Source: DASQBT01 sp049578545
GTDB lineage: Bacteria > Pseudomonadota > Gammaproteobacteria > Burkholderiales > Thiobacillaceae
Direction: 5' to 3'
Assembly: GCA_049578545.1 (NCBI GenBank)
Contig: JBAUMF010000009.1
Coordinates: forward strand, 1 to 48,614
Length of the DNA: 48,614 bases
Shown: piece by piece, positions 16,191-24,135 of the stretch
Position numbering within the stretch: the first letter of the stretch is position 1
Layout of the letters: the number at the start of each line of letters is the position of its first letter
The notes under the pieces: generated by a model
What the model was told of the DNA's origin: nothing
Seen by the model: the letters and a program-made list of their open reading frames with translations, nothing else
Databases searched by the model: none
Made by a program: the position numbers and the translations under genes

Positions 16191-18161
16191 ATGCATGCAA
16201 CGCTCGAAATCGTTTTGATTCTGTTGGCGGTGGCTGTGGTCGTGGCGGCGGCGGCCCGAGCGTTGCACCTTCCGCCGATGCTGGGTTATCTGCTCACTGG
16301 CATCGCGATTGGCCCCTTTGGAGTAGGTTGGATTCCGGACACCCAGGAAACCCGATATCTGGCCGAATTCGGCGTGGTGTTCCTGATGTTCTCGGTAGGG
16401 CTGGAGTTCAGCCTGCCTCGTTTGCGGGCCATGCAGGGCACCGTCTTTGGTTTTGGGGGCGCCCAGGTGGGGATCACCTTGCTGTTGACTTTGGGGTTGG
16501 CATGGCTGCTAGGCCTGCCGATCATGAGTGGATTCGCCTTAGGCGGTGTATTGGCCATGTCATCCACCGCCATCGTTTCAAAATTGCTTGCTGAACGGAT
16601 GGAACTGCAGACGCCTCATGGACGCATGATTCTGGGTGCACTGCTGTTTCAGGATCTTGCCGTTGTCCCAATGCTGATTCTGGTTCCTGCCTTGGCTATG
16701 AACGTGGGAGCCATGGCAGCTGAACTGGGTTGGGCCGTGTTAAAGGCGGTGCTTGTCCTCGGTTTGATTCTCTATGCCGGCCAAAGAATCATGCGATCCT
16801 GGTTTCACCACGTAGCCGCCGCCAAGTCGCCGGAAATATTTACTCTGAACCTTCTGCTGTTTACTCTGGGTCTGGCGTACCTGACTGAACGGGCCGGATT
16901 GTCCTTGGCGCTGGGCGCCTTCCTGGCCGGAATGCTGGTTTCTGAAACCGAATATCGCTATCAGGTCGAAGACGACATTAAACCGTTTCGTGATGTTCTG
17001 CTCGGCCTTTTCTTCGTTACCATCGGAATGCGTCTGGATCTGGCCAGTGCGCTTCAGTCATGGTGGCAGGTGCTTGCGTTGCTTGCTGCGATCATGCTTG
17101 GCAAGGGTGTCGTGATCTGGACTCTGGCGCGCAGCTTCGGCAATGCCCCCTCTACTGCAGTTCGCACTGCGCTGGGTTTGGCACAAGCAGGTGAGTTTGG
17201 TTTTGTGTTGATGGCCCTATCCGCAGATAACGGCTTGCTTGAAACGCATGTTTGGCAGCCCGTGCTGGCGGCCATGGTTTTGTCGATGGTGATCGCGCCG
17301 CTGTTGATCAATCGGATGGAATCACTAACGCGCCTGATCTGCGGAAGCGACTGGGCGAATCAGGCCAAACATGTACATGATATTGCAGTAAAGACATTTG
17401 GCAAGGCTGGCCACGTGGTTCTCTGCGGCTATGGCCGCAGTGGGCAGAGTCTGGCGCGTCTGCTTGAAGCAGAGGATATGCCGTTTGTCGCCCTGGACTA
17501 CGATCCGGAACGGGTCAAGGCCGCAGCCAGCGCAGGCGAAAGCGTCGTGTTCGGAGATGCGGGGCGACGCGAGGTTCTGATCGCCGCAGGACTGTCGCGT
17601 GCAAAAGCCCTCGTGGTCACGTTTGCAGACGTTAAAGCGGCACTGTCGATTCTGCGCCATGCACACGAAATAAAACCGGAGCTTCCCGTTGTGGTGAGGA
17701 CGACGGACGAGTCCTCGATTGATATTCTGAAAGAAGCGGGCGCAGCTGAGGTGGTGGCAGAAATAATGGAGGGCTCGCTCATGATGGCCTCGCATACACT
17801 GATGCTGCTGGGTTTGCCGTTGTCCCATGTAATGAGGCGAATCCAGGCCGTGCGGGAGTCGCGCTATGAGTTGATGCGCGGTTTCTTCCGTGGCGTGACC
17901 GATGTTGACGAAGGACTGGATGATACTACGCAACCCCGGCTGTTTTCAGTGCATATCGGTCCGCAGTATGCGGCCATCGGCAAGTCACTGGCTGAACTCG
18001 ACCTCGAGCAACTGCTGGTCGGCGTGGTTGCGGTAAGGCGGCGCGGGATAAAGGGTGGAGATCCTCAACCCGAAACAAAATTGGAGGCTGGTGATGTGAT
18101 CGTGCTGCGGGGAACGTCAGAAAACCTGGCGACTGCAGAAATGCGTTTGCTGCAGGGATGA
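16191..18161 (+). CDS. Kef-type cation:proton antiporter with TrkA-N and TrkA-C domains
   Basis: This 656-residue protein couples potassium or sodium movement to protons. It has an N-terminal CPA2 exchanger domain of about 12 helices (LGYLLTGIAIGPFGVGW, VFLMFSVGLEFSL, LFQDLAVVPML), an NAD-binding TrkA-N domain (VLCGYGRSGQSLARLLE, about residues 405-520) and a TrkA-C domain (about 575-655). YbaL/KefB-like proteins share this plan, and the gene often lies divergently beside kdsD. The glutathione-gating partner KefF/G is not nearby, so the trigger is unknown. Confidence 0.92.
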   Translation: MHATLEIVLILLAVAVVVAAAARALHLPPMLGYLLTGIAIGPFGVGWIPDTQETRYLAEFGVVFLMFSVGLEFSLPRLRAMQGTVFGFGGAQVGITLLLTLGLAWLLGLPIMSGFALGGVLAMSSTAIVSKLLAERMELQTPHGRMILGALLFQDLAVVPMLILVPALAMNVGAMAAELGWAVLKAVLVLGLILYAGQRIMRSWFHHVAAAKSPEIFTLNLLLFTLGLAYLTERAGLSLALGAFLAGMLVSETEYRYQVEDDIKPFRDVLLGLFFVTIGMRLDLASALQSWWQVLALLAAIMLGKGVVIWTLARSFGNAPSTAVRTALGLAQAGEFGFVLMALSADNGLLETHVWQPVLAAMVLSMVIAPLLINRMESLTRLICGSDWANQAKHVHDIAVKTFGKAGHVVLCGYGRSGQSLARLLEAEDMPFVALDYDPERVKAAASAGESVVFGDAGRREVLIAAGLSRAKALVVTFADVKAALSILRHAHEIKPELPVVVRTTDESSIDILKEAGAAEVVAEIMEGSLMMASHTLMLLGLPLSHVMRRIQAVRESRYELMRGFFRGVTDVDEGLDDTTQPRLFSVHIGPQYAAIGKSLAELDLEQLLVGVVAVRRRGIKGGDPQPETKLEAGDVIVLRGTSENLATAEMRLLQG

Positions 18162-18186
18162 AAAGCCCCGCCAGGCCAGGCTTTTC
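18160..18186. terminator. Bidirectional intrinsic terminator
   Basis: GAAAAGCC pairs with GGCTTTTC around an 11-nt loop, giving A-rich and T-rich flanks on either strand. It begins at the stop codon of the antiporter and lies 23 bases beyond the stop of the convergent pilin gene, so it can end both transcripts. Confidence 0.65.
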
Positions 18187-18208
18187 ATGGAAGTTCTCGT
18201 GTTGGGAA

Positions 18209-18871
18209 TTAGAACAGAATGGCCGCGCCGCAATTGGCCTGGCCGTTGCCGGCACTCCAGATTCCGTTGGTTGTGTCATAGCAGTTGCCGGCTACAGGTG
18301 CCGTTCCACCGTCCGCGTACGCGGAAAAGCGCATGACGCCGGCGTTGGCTTTACCGTCATCGATCTTGCGATCCACTTCAGCAATGATTTCTACAGGAAT
18401 CTGATTGCCGATTTTAAGATTATGGCGCGTAGTAGCCGTTGCAGTGGGATCATAGTTGTTGTCATAGGCGAGCTGATAAAAGGCATTCCATGGGTTGGTT
18501 GGGGTGGTCGAACTCGACTCTGTCGCGTTGTAGACATATGTCCCTGTGATAAATCCGGCATGGGAAAGGTGATCCCAAACCGCAATGTACTCGCCGTTGG
18601 CTAACTCGATCTGGCCATTGCCGTTGCCATTTTGCGTTGCGCCGGGAATCTGTGTTGTCGCCTGGGTAAAGTCGCCTGGCAAGGCACGATAACGATCCTG
18701 AAAGCCGTAGAAGGCGGCCTTAATCCCATCCTCCTGACTGATGAGATTGCGCACCCGTGCGCTGTTGATGAGCGACTGGCCTTGAAGAATCCCGCCAAGC
18801 AACAAGCCGATGATAACCAGGACAATGGCGATTTCGATTAGCGTGAAACCCTGCTGTTTGCGCTTGGACAT
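18209..18871 (-). CDS. Type IV prepilin (MSHA-like major pilin candidate)
   Basis: The protein has a short basic leader MSKRKQQG followed by FTLIEIAIVLVIIGLLLGG, the prepilin peptidase cleavage and N-methylation motif with Glu5. The globular part has ALPGDF and an NGNGNGQI stretch. Two late cysteines (near GNCYD and ANCGA) could form the D-region disulfide. The frame is open to 18931, but the ATG at 18871 gives the canonical leader and has GGGAG five bases upstream. Length is 220 residues. A strong sigma-54 promoter ends about 34 bases before the start, which sets it apart as a separately expressed, probably abundant subunit. No prepilin peptidase gene is present here. Confidence 0.85.
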   Translation of the reverse strand: MSKRKQQGFTLIEIAIVLVIIGLLLGGILQGQSLINSARVRNLISQEDGIKAAFYGFQDRYRALPGDFTQATTQIPGATQNGNGNGQIELANGEYIAVWDHLSHAGFITGTYVYNATESSSTTPTNPWNAFYQLAYDNNYDPTATATTRHNLKIGNQIPVEIIAEVDRKIDDGKANAGVMRFSAYADGGTAPVAGNCYDTTNGIWSAGNGQANCGAAILF

Positions 18872-18904
18872 GGGAACTCCCATAGCTAAAGACAAAAATG
18901 GACC

Positions 18905-18920
18905 TGCAAGTTTCATGCCG
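18905..18920 (-). promoter_or_regulatory. Sigma-54 promoter of the pilin gene
   Basis: The minus strand reads CGGCATGAAACTTGCA, against consensus TGGCAYGNNNNTTGCW; only the first base differs. The -24 GG (18919-18918) and -12 GC (18907-18906) are ten bases apart. Expected initiation near 18894 would give a leader of about 23 bases before the pilin ATG. Confidence 0.75.
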
Positions 18921-19057
18921 CCTTGTATCAATGTTTAGGATAGCAATTCGCACAATAACAAGCTGTATTTAAATGATCTATTTGTGAAACGCCCCACGTG
19001 TTTTGTCTGATTTTGCTTTTTGAATGGCGAAAAAACGACGCCGATGTTGAGTAATCA

Positions 19058-19735
19058 TCATTCTTCGCCCGAATTGATTCGGTTCAACAGAAAGGCAATT
19101 TCCTTCTCGTCCTTGAGCATGCCGCTGTCGATCAATCCCCCCAGCACTATTTCTGCCTGTTGCTTTTCCCCCATATCCGTCAATAGAAGCAGGGACATCT
19201 GCCGGGCCCAGGCCGGTGCGCTCTTCACCGCCGTCAAGTCGTTGGCGTAGCGCAGCGCGAGGTTCATGTCTTGAAGGCGATGGCGGGCAAGCAATGCCGC
19301 ATGAGCCAGATAGGGCCAGCGAGATCCGGGATCGAGGAGGAATTGCTTATGGACAAAGTCCAGCATGATGCGCAGGCGCTGGGGGTCAGGCACCTCCGAA
19401 TACACTTGTGCGGCTGCCAGCATTATGTTGCTGTTGTGAGGGTCAAGCGCTAGCGCAGCCGCCATCCATTCCCTGACGCGCTCGTAGTCAAGTGCGACAT
19501 AAGGCAGACTGACGCCCGGTTGCTCGTCATGGGAAAACAATTCAAGCGAAAGCAACTGGCTGGCGAATGCGTGTTCGCCCATGTCGCACGCCTTGACCCA
19601 GCCAGCATCAGGAGGACTTGGCAAATCACGGGCGTAGGCTTTGGGTGGGGGCTCGTAAAATTTCCACAACGCTTGCAACGCGAGCGCGAGCACCAGGATC
19701 ATCAGCGGAATCCGGCTATCAGCGATGCGAATCAT
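19058..19735 (-). CDS. Membrane-anchored TPR-like protein of unknown function
   Basis: This protein of 225 residues has one N-terminal membrane helix (RIPLMILVLALALQALWKF) followed by a mostly helical periplasmic part with tetratricopeptide-like repeats (ALALDPHNSNIMLAAAQVY, LAHAALLARHRLQDMNLALRYANDL). The preceding ABC permease gene ends four bases upstream of the ATG at 19735; a GTG at 19753 is an alternative. With the permease it may be part of the split ABC system around the pilus genes, by analogy to PilG in Myxococcus pilGHI. No sequence kinship to PilG is claimed. Confidence 0.7.
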   Translation of the reverse strand: MIRIADSRIPLMILVLALALQALWKFYEPPPKAYARDLPSPPDAGWVKACDMGEHAFASQLLSLELFSHDEQPGVSLPYVALDYERVREWMAAALALDPHNSNIMLAAAQVYSEVPDPQRLRIMLDFVHKQFLLDPGSRWPYLAHAALLARHRLQDMNLALRYANDLTAVKSAPAWARQMSLLLLTDMGEKQQAEIVLGGLIDSGMLKDEKEIAFLLNRINSGEE

Positions 19736-19739
19736 GCGT

Positions 19740-20507
19740 TCAGGCGGGTTCACCTTTGCGTTTCAAGTCCAGTGTTGCGATGGCAAAAAGCGATAACAGG
19801 TAGATGGCCGTCTGTATGAAAATGGGTGGCAAATGGCCGGTGCGAAGTCCTGCCAGCCAATCGGCACTGCCGAACAGATCGAATCTTGGTATCAGCCATG
19901 CCATGGCTTCAATCGGCGCCCGTGCGGCTGATTCTGCGTGACCACTATAGTCTGCCAAGGGGTGGCGGGCCAGCAGCAGAATCGCACCCAGGCTGTGCCC
20001 CAAGATATAGAAAAACGCTGCGGCCATCGTCGTACTGGCAACCTGACGCAGGACAACGGAGACTGCCAGGGTGAAGGCGGCAAGCAGGGATAATTCACAA
20101 GCCAGTCCAATGGTCCAACTGATCAATTGCACCCTGGCCCCCAACGATAGAAGCACGAACCCGGCTCCGGCAGCCATCATTGCAGAGAGCATGCTATAGC
20201 CTGTCAATCGGCCGATGATCAGCACGGGGCCGGGCAGCCCGGCCGCCATGACCATGTCGAGCCCCTTTTCCTGGGTTTCACGGGTAATGGCAGCCGCAAT
20301 ATGGAGAATGAGCAGGAAAGCCAGTAAAGGCCTGGACAGGGCAGCAAGGGTGATGATGCGGATGCGTCCCACGTCCGCAATCGCGAGCTGGCCCATGAAA
20401 ATGGCAGCGCCAAGGCAGATGAGCAACACCAGGCCGTAGATTGGCCAGAAGCGGGTCCGCAGGCTTTCGAGTAATACAGTGCGAGCAATTATCGGAATAA
20501 AGGGCAT
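19740..20507 (-). CDS. ABC-2-type transporter permease
   Basis: This 255-residue inner-membrane protein has about six helices and an ABC-2 permease plan: IIARTVLLESLRTRFWPIYGLVLL near the start and TRETQEKGLDMVMAAGLPGPVLIIGRLTGY before helix 3. That second motif, placed between helices 2 and 3, is typical of export permeases such as NatB/GldF-type proteins. No ATPase is adjacent; the only unpaired ABC ATPase in the window is at 34848-35573 on the other side of the pilus cluster. The ATG at 20507 is preferred over TTG at 20516. Confidence 0.8.
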   Translation of the reverse strand: MPFIPIIARTVLLESLRTRFWPIYGLVLLICLGAAIFMGQLAIADVGRIRIITLAALSRPLLAFLLILHIAAAITRETQEKGLDMVMAAGLPGPVLIIGRLTGYSMLSAMMAAGAGFVLLSLGARVQLISWTIGLACELSLLAAFTLAVSVVLRQVASTTMAAAFFYILGHSLGAILLLARHPLADYSGHAESAARAPIEAMAWLIPRFDLFGSADWLAGLRTGHLPPIFIQTAIYLLSLFAIATLDLKRKGEPA

Positions 20508-20549
20508 AGGGCTCAATTTACGGGTATATATGGCCGACAGTATAGCTAC

Positions 20550-20735
20550 ACATGGCGATCGAAATCATAGCGAGCAGTGGGAGGAAGGCGCGCGGTGCGA
20601 AGGAACCGGAGTGTACAGGGAAGTACATGAGGATTCCGAACACTGCGCAACGCAGTTATCCTGCTGCCCAGTAGATTCATGTCCTTATGCCTGGAAGCCT
20701 GCGTAATGGCAGGCCATAGGCTGTGGTGTCCTAAC
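20550..20735. repeat. Structured intergenic element with three hairpins
   Basis: The 242-base gap between the divergent ABC permease and histidine kinase genes holds three hairpins. They are TGTAC-N6-GTACA at 20612-20627 with partly paired flanks (GGAACC / GGATTCC), ACTGCG-CAA-CGCAGT at 20642-20656, and GCCTGC-N6-GCAGGC at 20697-20714. It does not code. The arrangement looks like a folded repetitive intergenic element, but no second copy is in this window, so the repeat nature is inference. Confidence 0.4.
20707..20722 (+). promoter_or_regulatory. Possible weak sigma-54 promoter of the histidine kinase gene
   Basis: TGGCAGGCCATAGGCT keeps the TGGCA of the -24 element and the GG-N10-GC spacing but departs from the -12 consensus TTGC (AGGC). 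It overlaps the third hairpin of the intergenic element. Initiation near 20733 would fit the kinase start at 20759. Much weaker than the three other candidates in the window. Confidence 0.25.
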
Positions 20736-20758
20736 CTCTCCTTCCAGATCAAATCATA

Positions 20759-22456
20759 TTGAAACCACTGACCCGAATTAGCCAAATGCTGGTCTCAGCG
20801 CCCTCGCTGCGATGGCTGAGCCTCGCTTTGATCAGTCTGCATCTCGCCTTAGTGCTTGATCAGGGACAGGCATGGTCTCGCGCGTTTATGTTGGCTCACT
20901 ACGGTTTCTTCCTGCTCTGGCAGCCATTTCTTCAAGGGGAACAAAAGCTTGACTTGCGTATGGCGCTACCCGTTTTTGCTGTGGCAGCCTTGTTGGTGCT
21001 TACTCCTGGGTGGTGGGTCGTCGGCTTGTGGGTCGCCGTACTCATTGGCTTGACCGGCGCAGTGGTCGCAGGCGTGTCAAGCAGGGGTCAGCGATTCATG
21101 TATCTAGTTGCGCTGGCCTATCTACTGGCATTGCTGCTGATTTGGGTGCTACCCAAGACATTGCCGTCAACCCAGTTGCCTTCAGCCTTGATTGAGTTGA
21201 TCCGCTGGGGACTGCTTCCGCTCCCGTTACTGATCCTGTTCAAAGGCGGCAGAGGGTTGCGCCAGCCAGGCTCTGCCCTGGACCTGTTTTACGGGGTCAT
21301 GGTCTTCCTGATTGTTGTTGTACTGGCACTGGGCGCCTTCACGGTAGTAGCGGCAACAGGGGCGAGCTATGTGCTCGCGTTGACGGAAACGCTTATTGCA
21401 ATGGCAACGTTGCTGGTCATCCTGAGCGTGCTGTGGAATCCACGCGCGGGCTTCTCGGGAATGGGCCAATTGATGTCGCGTTATCTGTTATCAGTTGGGT
21501 TGCCATTTGAAGACTGGGCGCGAAAGCTGGCTGTTCAGGCCGAGCGTGAACGCGATCCCGAGACCTTTGTAGTTGATGCGTTACGGGAGCTGGATGATCT
21601 GGATTGGGTGCAAGGCATCGACTGGCGAACAGTGAAGGGGGAAGGCAGGGTTGGAAGCGAAGGGACTCACAAAGCGGCGTACGGCTTCCATGGCCTGAAT
21701 CTGGTGTGGCATACAAACCGTAGCTTACCCCCCGCGCTTAATCTGCATGTCAGGCTCTTGTCCCAGCTGCTTGGTTACTTCTATGCCAGCAAGGTCAGGG
21801 AACAAACCCTCAGGGATAACGCCTATACCCAGGCCATTTTTGATACCGGCGCCAGGCTGACCCATGATGTAAAGAACATCTTGCAGTCACTCAAAACACT
21901 GATGGCCGCGGCAGAAACCAGTGGTCCCGATGATGCCGATCGTTTGCAGCAGCTGATCAAGCGCCAGTTGCCGCAAATGGCCCAGCGCCTGCAAAACACC
22001 GTCGACAAGCTGCGCCAGCCTGCGGATCTCGATCATCAACTCCAGTCCGTCACTGACTGGTGGGCGAATCTGCAAACCCGTTACGCGCATGATCATGTCG
22101 TTTTCGAGCCTGTTGAGTTGCAGGCCGACCAGTCGCTGCCCCAAGACCTGTTCGACAGCGTCGCGGACAATCTGCTGACCAATGCATTGCGTAAACGTCG
22201 GGAACAGTCAGGTGTGGAAGTGAAGGTCAGGCTGCAAACCGAACCGATTCTGGCGTTGCGTGTGGAAGACACCGGCCCGCCGGCGCCTGGCCATGTGGTG
22301 CGCAATCTCTTTCAGGCGCCCGTTACCTCCGACCATGGCCTGGGTGTGGGGCTTTTCCAGGCGGCAAGGCAGGCCGCCAAGATGGGCTATGAGCTGGTGC
22401 TGGAAGACAACCGGCCGGGTGTGGTCAGGATTGCACTCAGGGCAAAAGCGGCCTGA
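20759..22456 (+). CDS. Membrane histidine kinase, PrsK-like
   Basis: The 565-residue sensor has about seven N-terminal helices (to about residue 220), a GAF-like region (about 245-350), an H box LTHDVKNILQSLKTL with the phospho-acceptor His near residue 369, an N box DNLLTNAL, a G1 box VEDTGPP and a G2 box GLGVGLFQAARQA. The membrane-GAF-kinase plan and the HDVKN H box resemble PrsK of PEP-CTERM systems, although no exosortase or PEP-CTERM protein is seen. The probable partner is the PrsR-like regulator at 33278-34708. The start is uncertain: TTG 20759 or ATG 20786, both with weak ribosome-binding sites. Confidence 0.82.
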   Translation: MKPLTRISQMLVSAPSLRWLSLALISLHLALVLDQGQAWSRAFMLAHYGFFLLWQPFLQGEQKLDLRMALPVFAVAALLVLTPGWWVVGLWVAVLIGLTGAVVAGVSSRGQRFMYLVALAYLLALLLIWVLPKTLPSTQLPSALIELIRWGLLPLPLLILFKGGRGLRQPGSALDLFYGVMVFLIVVVLALGAFTVVAATGASYVLALTETLIAMATLLVILSVLWNPRAGFSGMGQLMSRYLLSVGLPFEDWARKLAVQAERERDPETFVVDALRELDDLDWVQGIDWRTVKGEGRVGSEGTHKAAYGFHGLNLVWHTNRSLPPALNLHVRLLSQLLGYFYASKVREQTLRDNAYTQAIFDTGARLTHDVKNILQSLKTLMAAAETSGPDDADRLQQLIKRQLPQMAQRLQNTVDKLRQPADLDHQLQSVTDWWANLQTRYAHDHVVFEPVELQADQSLPQDLFDSVADNLLTNALRKRREQSGVEVKVRLQTEPILALRVEDTGPPAPGHVVRNLFQAPVTSDHGLGVGLFQAARQAAKMGYELVLEDNRPGVVRIALRAKAA

Positions 22457-22457
22457 A

Positions 22458-23207
22458 TCAGGGACAGCCACCAGCCGGACAGACCCTGGCAAGCAAGGTA
22501 CTCGTTGGCAACCAGGTAACGATATCATCGAATTCAGTGGTTGTCGGACTGGCTTCGGACGGGGATCGGCTGATAAACGTTGGATCGCCGTTAAGGTTTT
22601 CCTGCTCGTCTGCGCTGGTGGGCGCAGCCTCCGATACGCCATTGCTATTCATTGCACCCCAGCCATTAGGGCCATTGGAGACAACTATGGCAGCGATGAC
22701 GGGTATTCCTGGGGTTCCCGCGGGATCGGTATAGGTTGAGTTAGGCGGGGTCACTACACGAATTTGGTATTTTCCATCGATTGTTGTACTGGAGCCAAAG
22801 CCCGAAGTGCTATTTGCAAAATCATGATTCTGCGGAATTGCGAGGTCTGTAGCGACTCGATAGCGTAAGCGGTTACCCCAAGCATCCGCATTTCCTACAC
22901 CGAGTGTCGCCCAGGGAAATATTCCTTCCGTGCGAATGCATTGACCCGTTGCAAGATTTCTGTCCTCGGTTCCATTGTTGTCAATATCCGGACAGGGCAA
23001 ATATGGCTTCCCATTTGTCGCTGTGTGACTCATGGCATATCCGATCAAGGCCTGTTTGGTGTCCTCCATTATTTGCCGGGTGCTGCGTATCCGCTCTACT
23101 TCGATCTGCTTGGTTAATGGCACGAGTACGCCTCCAGCCAGCAAGGTGAGCACCACCAAGACGATGGCCAGCTCAATGAGGGTAAAGCCCTGTTGGCATT
23201 GCTTCAT
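22458..23207 (-). CDS. Type IV pilin-like / pseudopilin protein
   Basis: This prepilin of 249 residues has leader MKQCQQG and FTLIELAIVLVVLTLLAGGVLVPL, the class III cleavage motif with Glu5. The mature part has PCPDIDNNGTED and WGNRLRYRV, as in the larger MSHA/T2SS-type minor pilins, and ends with a Cys pair in VCPAGGCP. It overlaps the MshK-like gene by 4 bases, so it is the last gene of the main pilus operon. It is likely a minor pilin, given that it lacks its own promoter. It converges on the kinase gene with one base between stops. Confidence 0.83.
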   Translation of the reverse strand: MKQCQQGFTLIELAIVLVVLTLLAGGVLVPLTKQIEVERIRSTRQIMEDTKQALIGYAMSHTATNGKPYLPCPDIDNNGTEDRNLATGQCIRTEGIFPWATLGVGNADAWGNRLRYRVATDLAIPQNHDFANSTSGFGSSTTIDGKYQIRVVTPPNSTYTDPAGTPGIPVIAAIVVSNGPNGWGAMNSNGVSEAAPTSADEQENLNGDPTFISRSPSEASPTTTEFDDIVTWLPTSTLLARVCPAGGCP

Positions 23208-23551
23208 GGATCGGTCTCCCGAATAATTTGATGAGGTTCGTAGACTTTTCCGTTGACCACGGCCTCGCCGGGCTTGAGCGGTTGTCCCTTGAAGGTAGGC
23301 GTCCGCGCAAAACCGGAAACAGGCCGGTCATTGATCCAGCCTGTGTTTCGCCCATCGCTGCGGAGGACGACGCCATTAAAGGTAAGTGGGCGGTTACCCG
23401 GCCTGGGTGGCGTTGTGTCGCGTTCGGTAATGTGATGCTGCCGGGCATGTTCCAAAGCGGTCCGTTCCGACGGCGAGTAAAACAGCCGCCCCTCCGCTCT
23501 GGCAAAGTGAGGGATCAGCAGCAGCAAGAGAACGTACCCGATTTGCTTCAT
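23204..23551 (-). CDS. MshK/PilP-like periplasmic pilus protein
   Basis: This 115-residue protein carries a signal peptide (MKQIGYVLLLLLIPHFARA) and has a domain with TFNGVVLRSDGRNTGWINDRPV and GEAVVNGKVYEPHQII. It resembles the small beta domain used by PilP, GspC and MshK to contact the secretin. Its place between the PilO-like and pilin genes, with 4-base overlaps on both sides, supports the call; sequence similarity alone is modest. Confidence 0.6.
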   Translation of the reverse strand: MKQIGYVLLLLLIPHFARAEGRLFYSPSERTALEHARQHHITERDTTPPRPGNRPLTFNGVVLRSDGRNTGWINDRPVSGFARTPTFKGQPLKPGEAVVNGKVYEPHQIIRETDP

Positions 23552-24135
23552 GATCCGGCCTTCAGCGTATACCAGAGGAGTTCACATTCGGCTTCCAACC
23601 CTGGCCGATTGACCATGTCAGGGGGGAGCGGTCCGGTTCGGCTGATGCCGCATGATTTTGGACGCATCAACCCGGAAGGATGCGATTTCAGCCCGGCCAG
23701 GAAACGGCTTAGGTCATCCTCTACGAGTATTGGCATTTTGATGTGGATAACGGTTTGCATGAGTGGCAATCCGTACGCAGATTTCAAGGCGGCTTGCTTC
23801 GGGGAAGATAGGGTGTAATCCAGGCCATACAGCTGGTTATGCCGATTTGCGTCGCTAACCGCTTCCAGCCAGGCCAGTCGCTGACTGTTATTGGTGAAAC
23901 CGCGTTTTTCCAGCGCTTGCCACTCCGTAAGACTGGCTTCAATGACATGACGCTCCGATCCGGCTTTGAGGAGCCGTGCCCTTGCGGCATTCAGGGCGAA
24001 TTCAATGTGTTCTTTTTCAGTGCGTGATTTGTTGACCTGATTGGATGACATAGACCAGAGCGCTATCGCCACGCCGGCCGATAGGACGAGAAAAACGAAA
24101 GAACCTGACAAGGATTTCAGGTCGATCAGTTTCAC
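23548..24135 (-). CDS. MshJ/PilO-like inner-membrane alignment protein
   Basis: The 195-residue protein has one N-terminal membrane helix (FVFLVLSAGVAIALWSM), a helical coiled-coil-like segment (residues 35-80) and a C-terminal ferredoxin-like domain (MQTVIHIKMPILVEDDLSRFLAGLKS), the plan of PilO, GspM and MshJ. Such proteins pair with a PilN-like partner, here fused into the gene just upstream, and link the platform to the secretin. It overlaps both neighbours by 4 bases. Confidence 0.65.
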   Translation of the reverse strand: MKLIDLKSLSGSFVFLVLSAGVAIALWSMSSNQVNKSRTEKEHIEFALNAARARLLKAGSERHVIEASLTEWQALEKRGFTNNSQRLAWLEAVSDANRHNQLYGLDYTLSSPKQAALKSAYGLPLMQTVIHIKMPILVEDDLSRFLAGLKSHPSGLMRPKSCGISRTGPLPPDMVNRPGLEAECELLWYTLKAGS

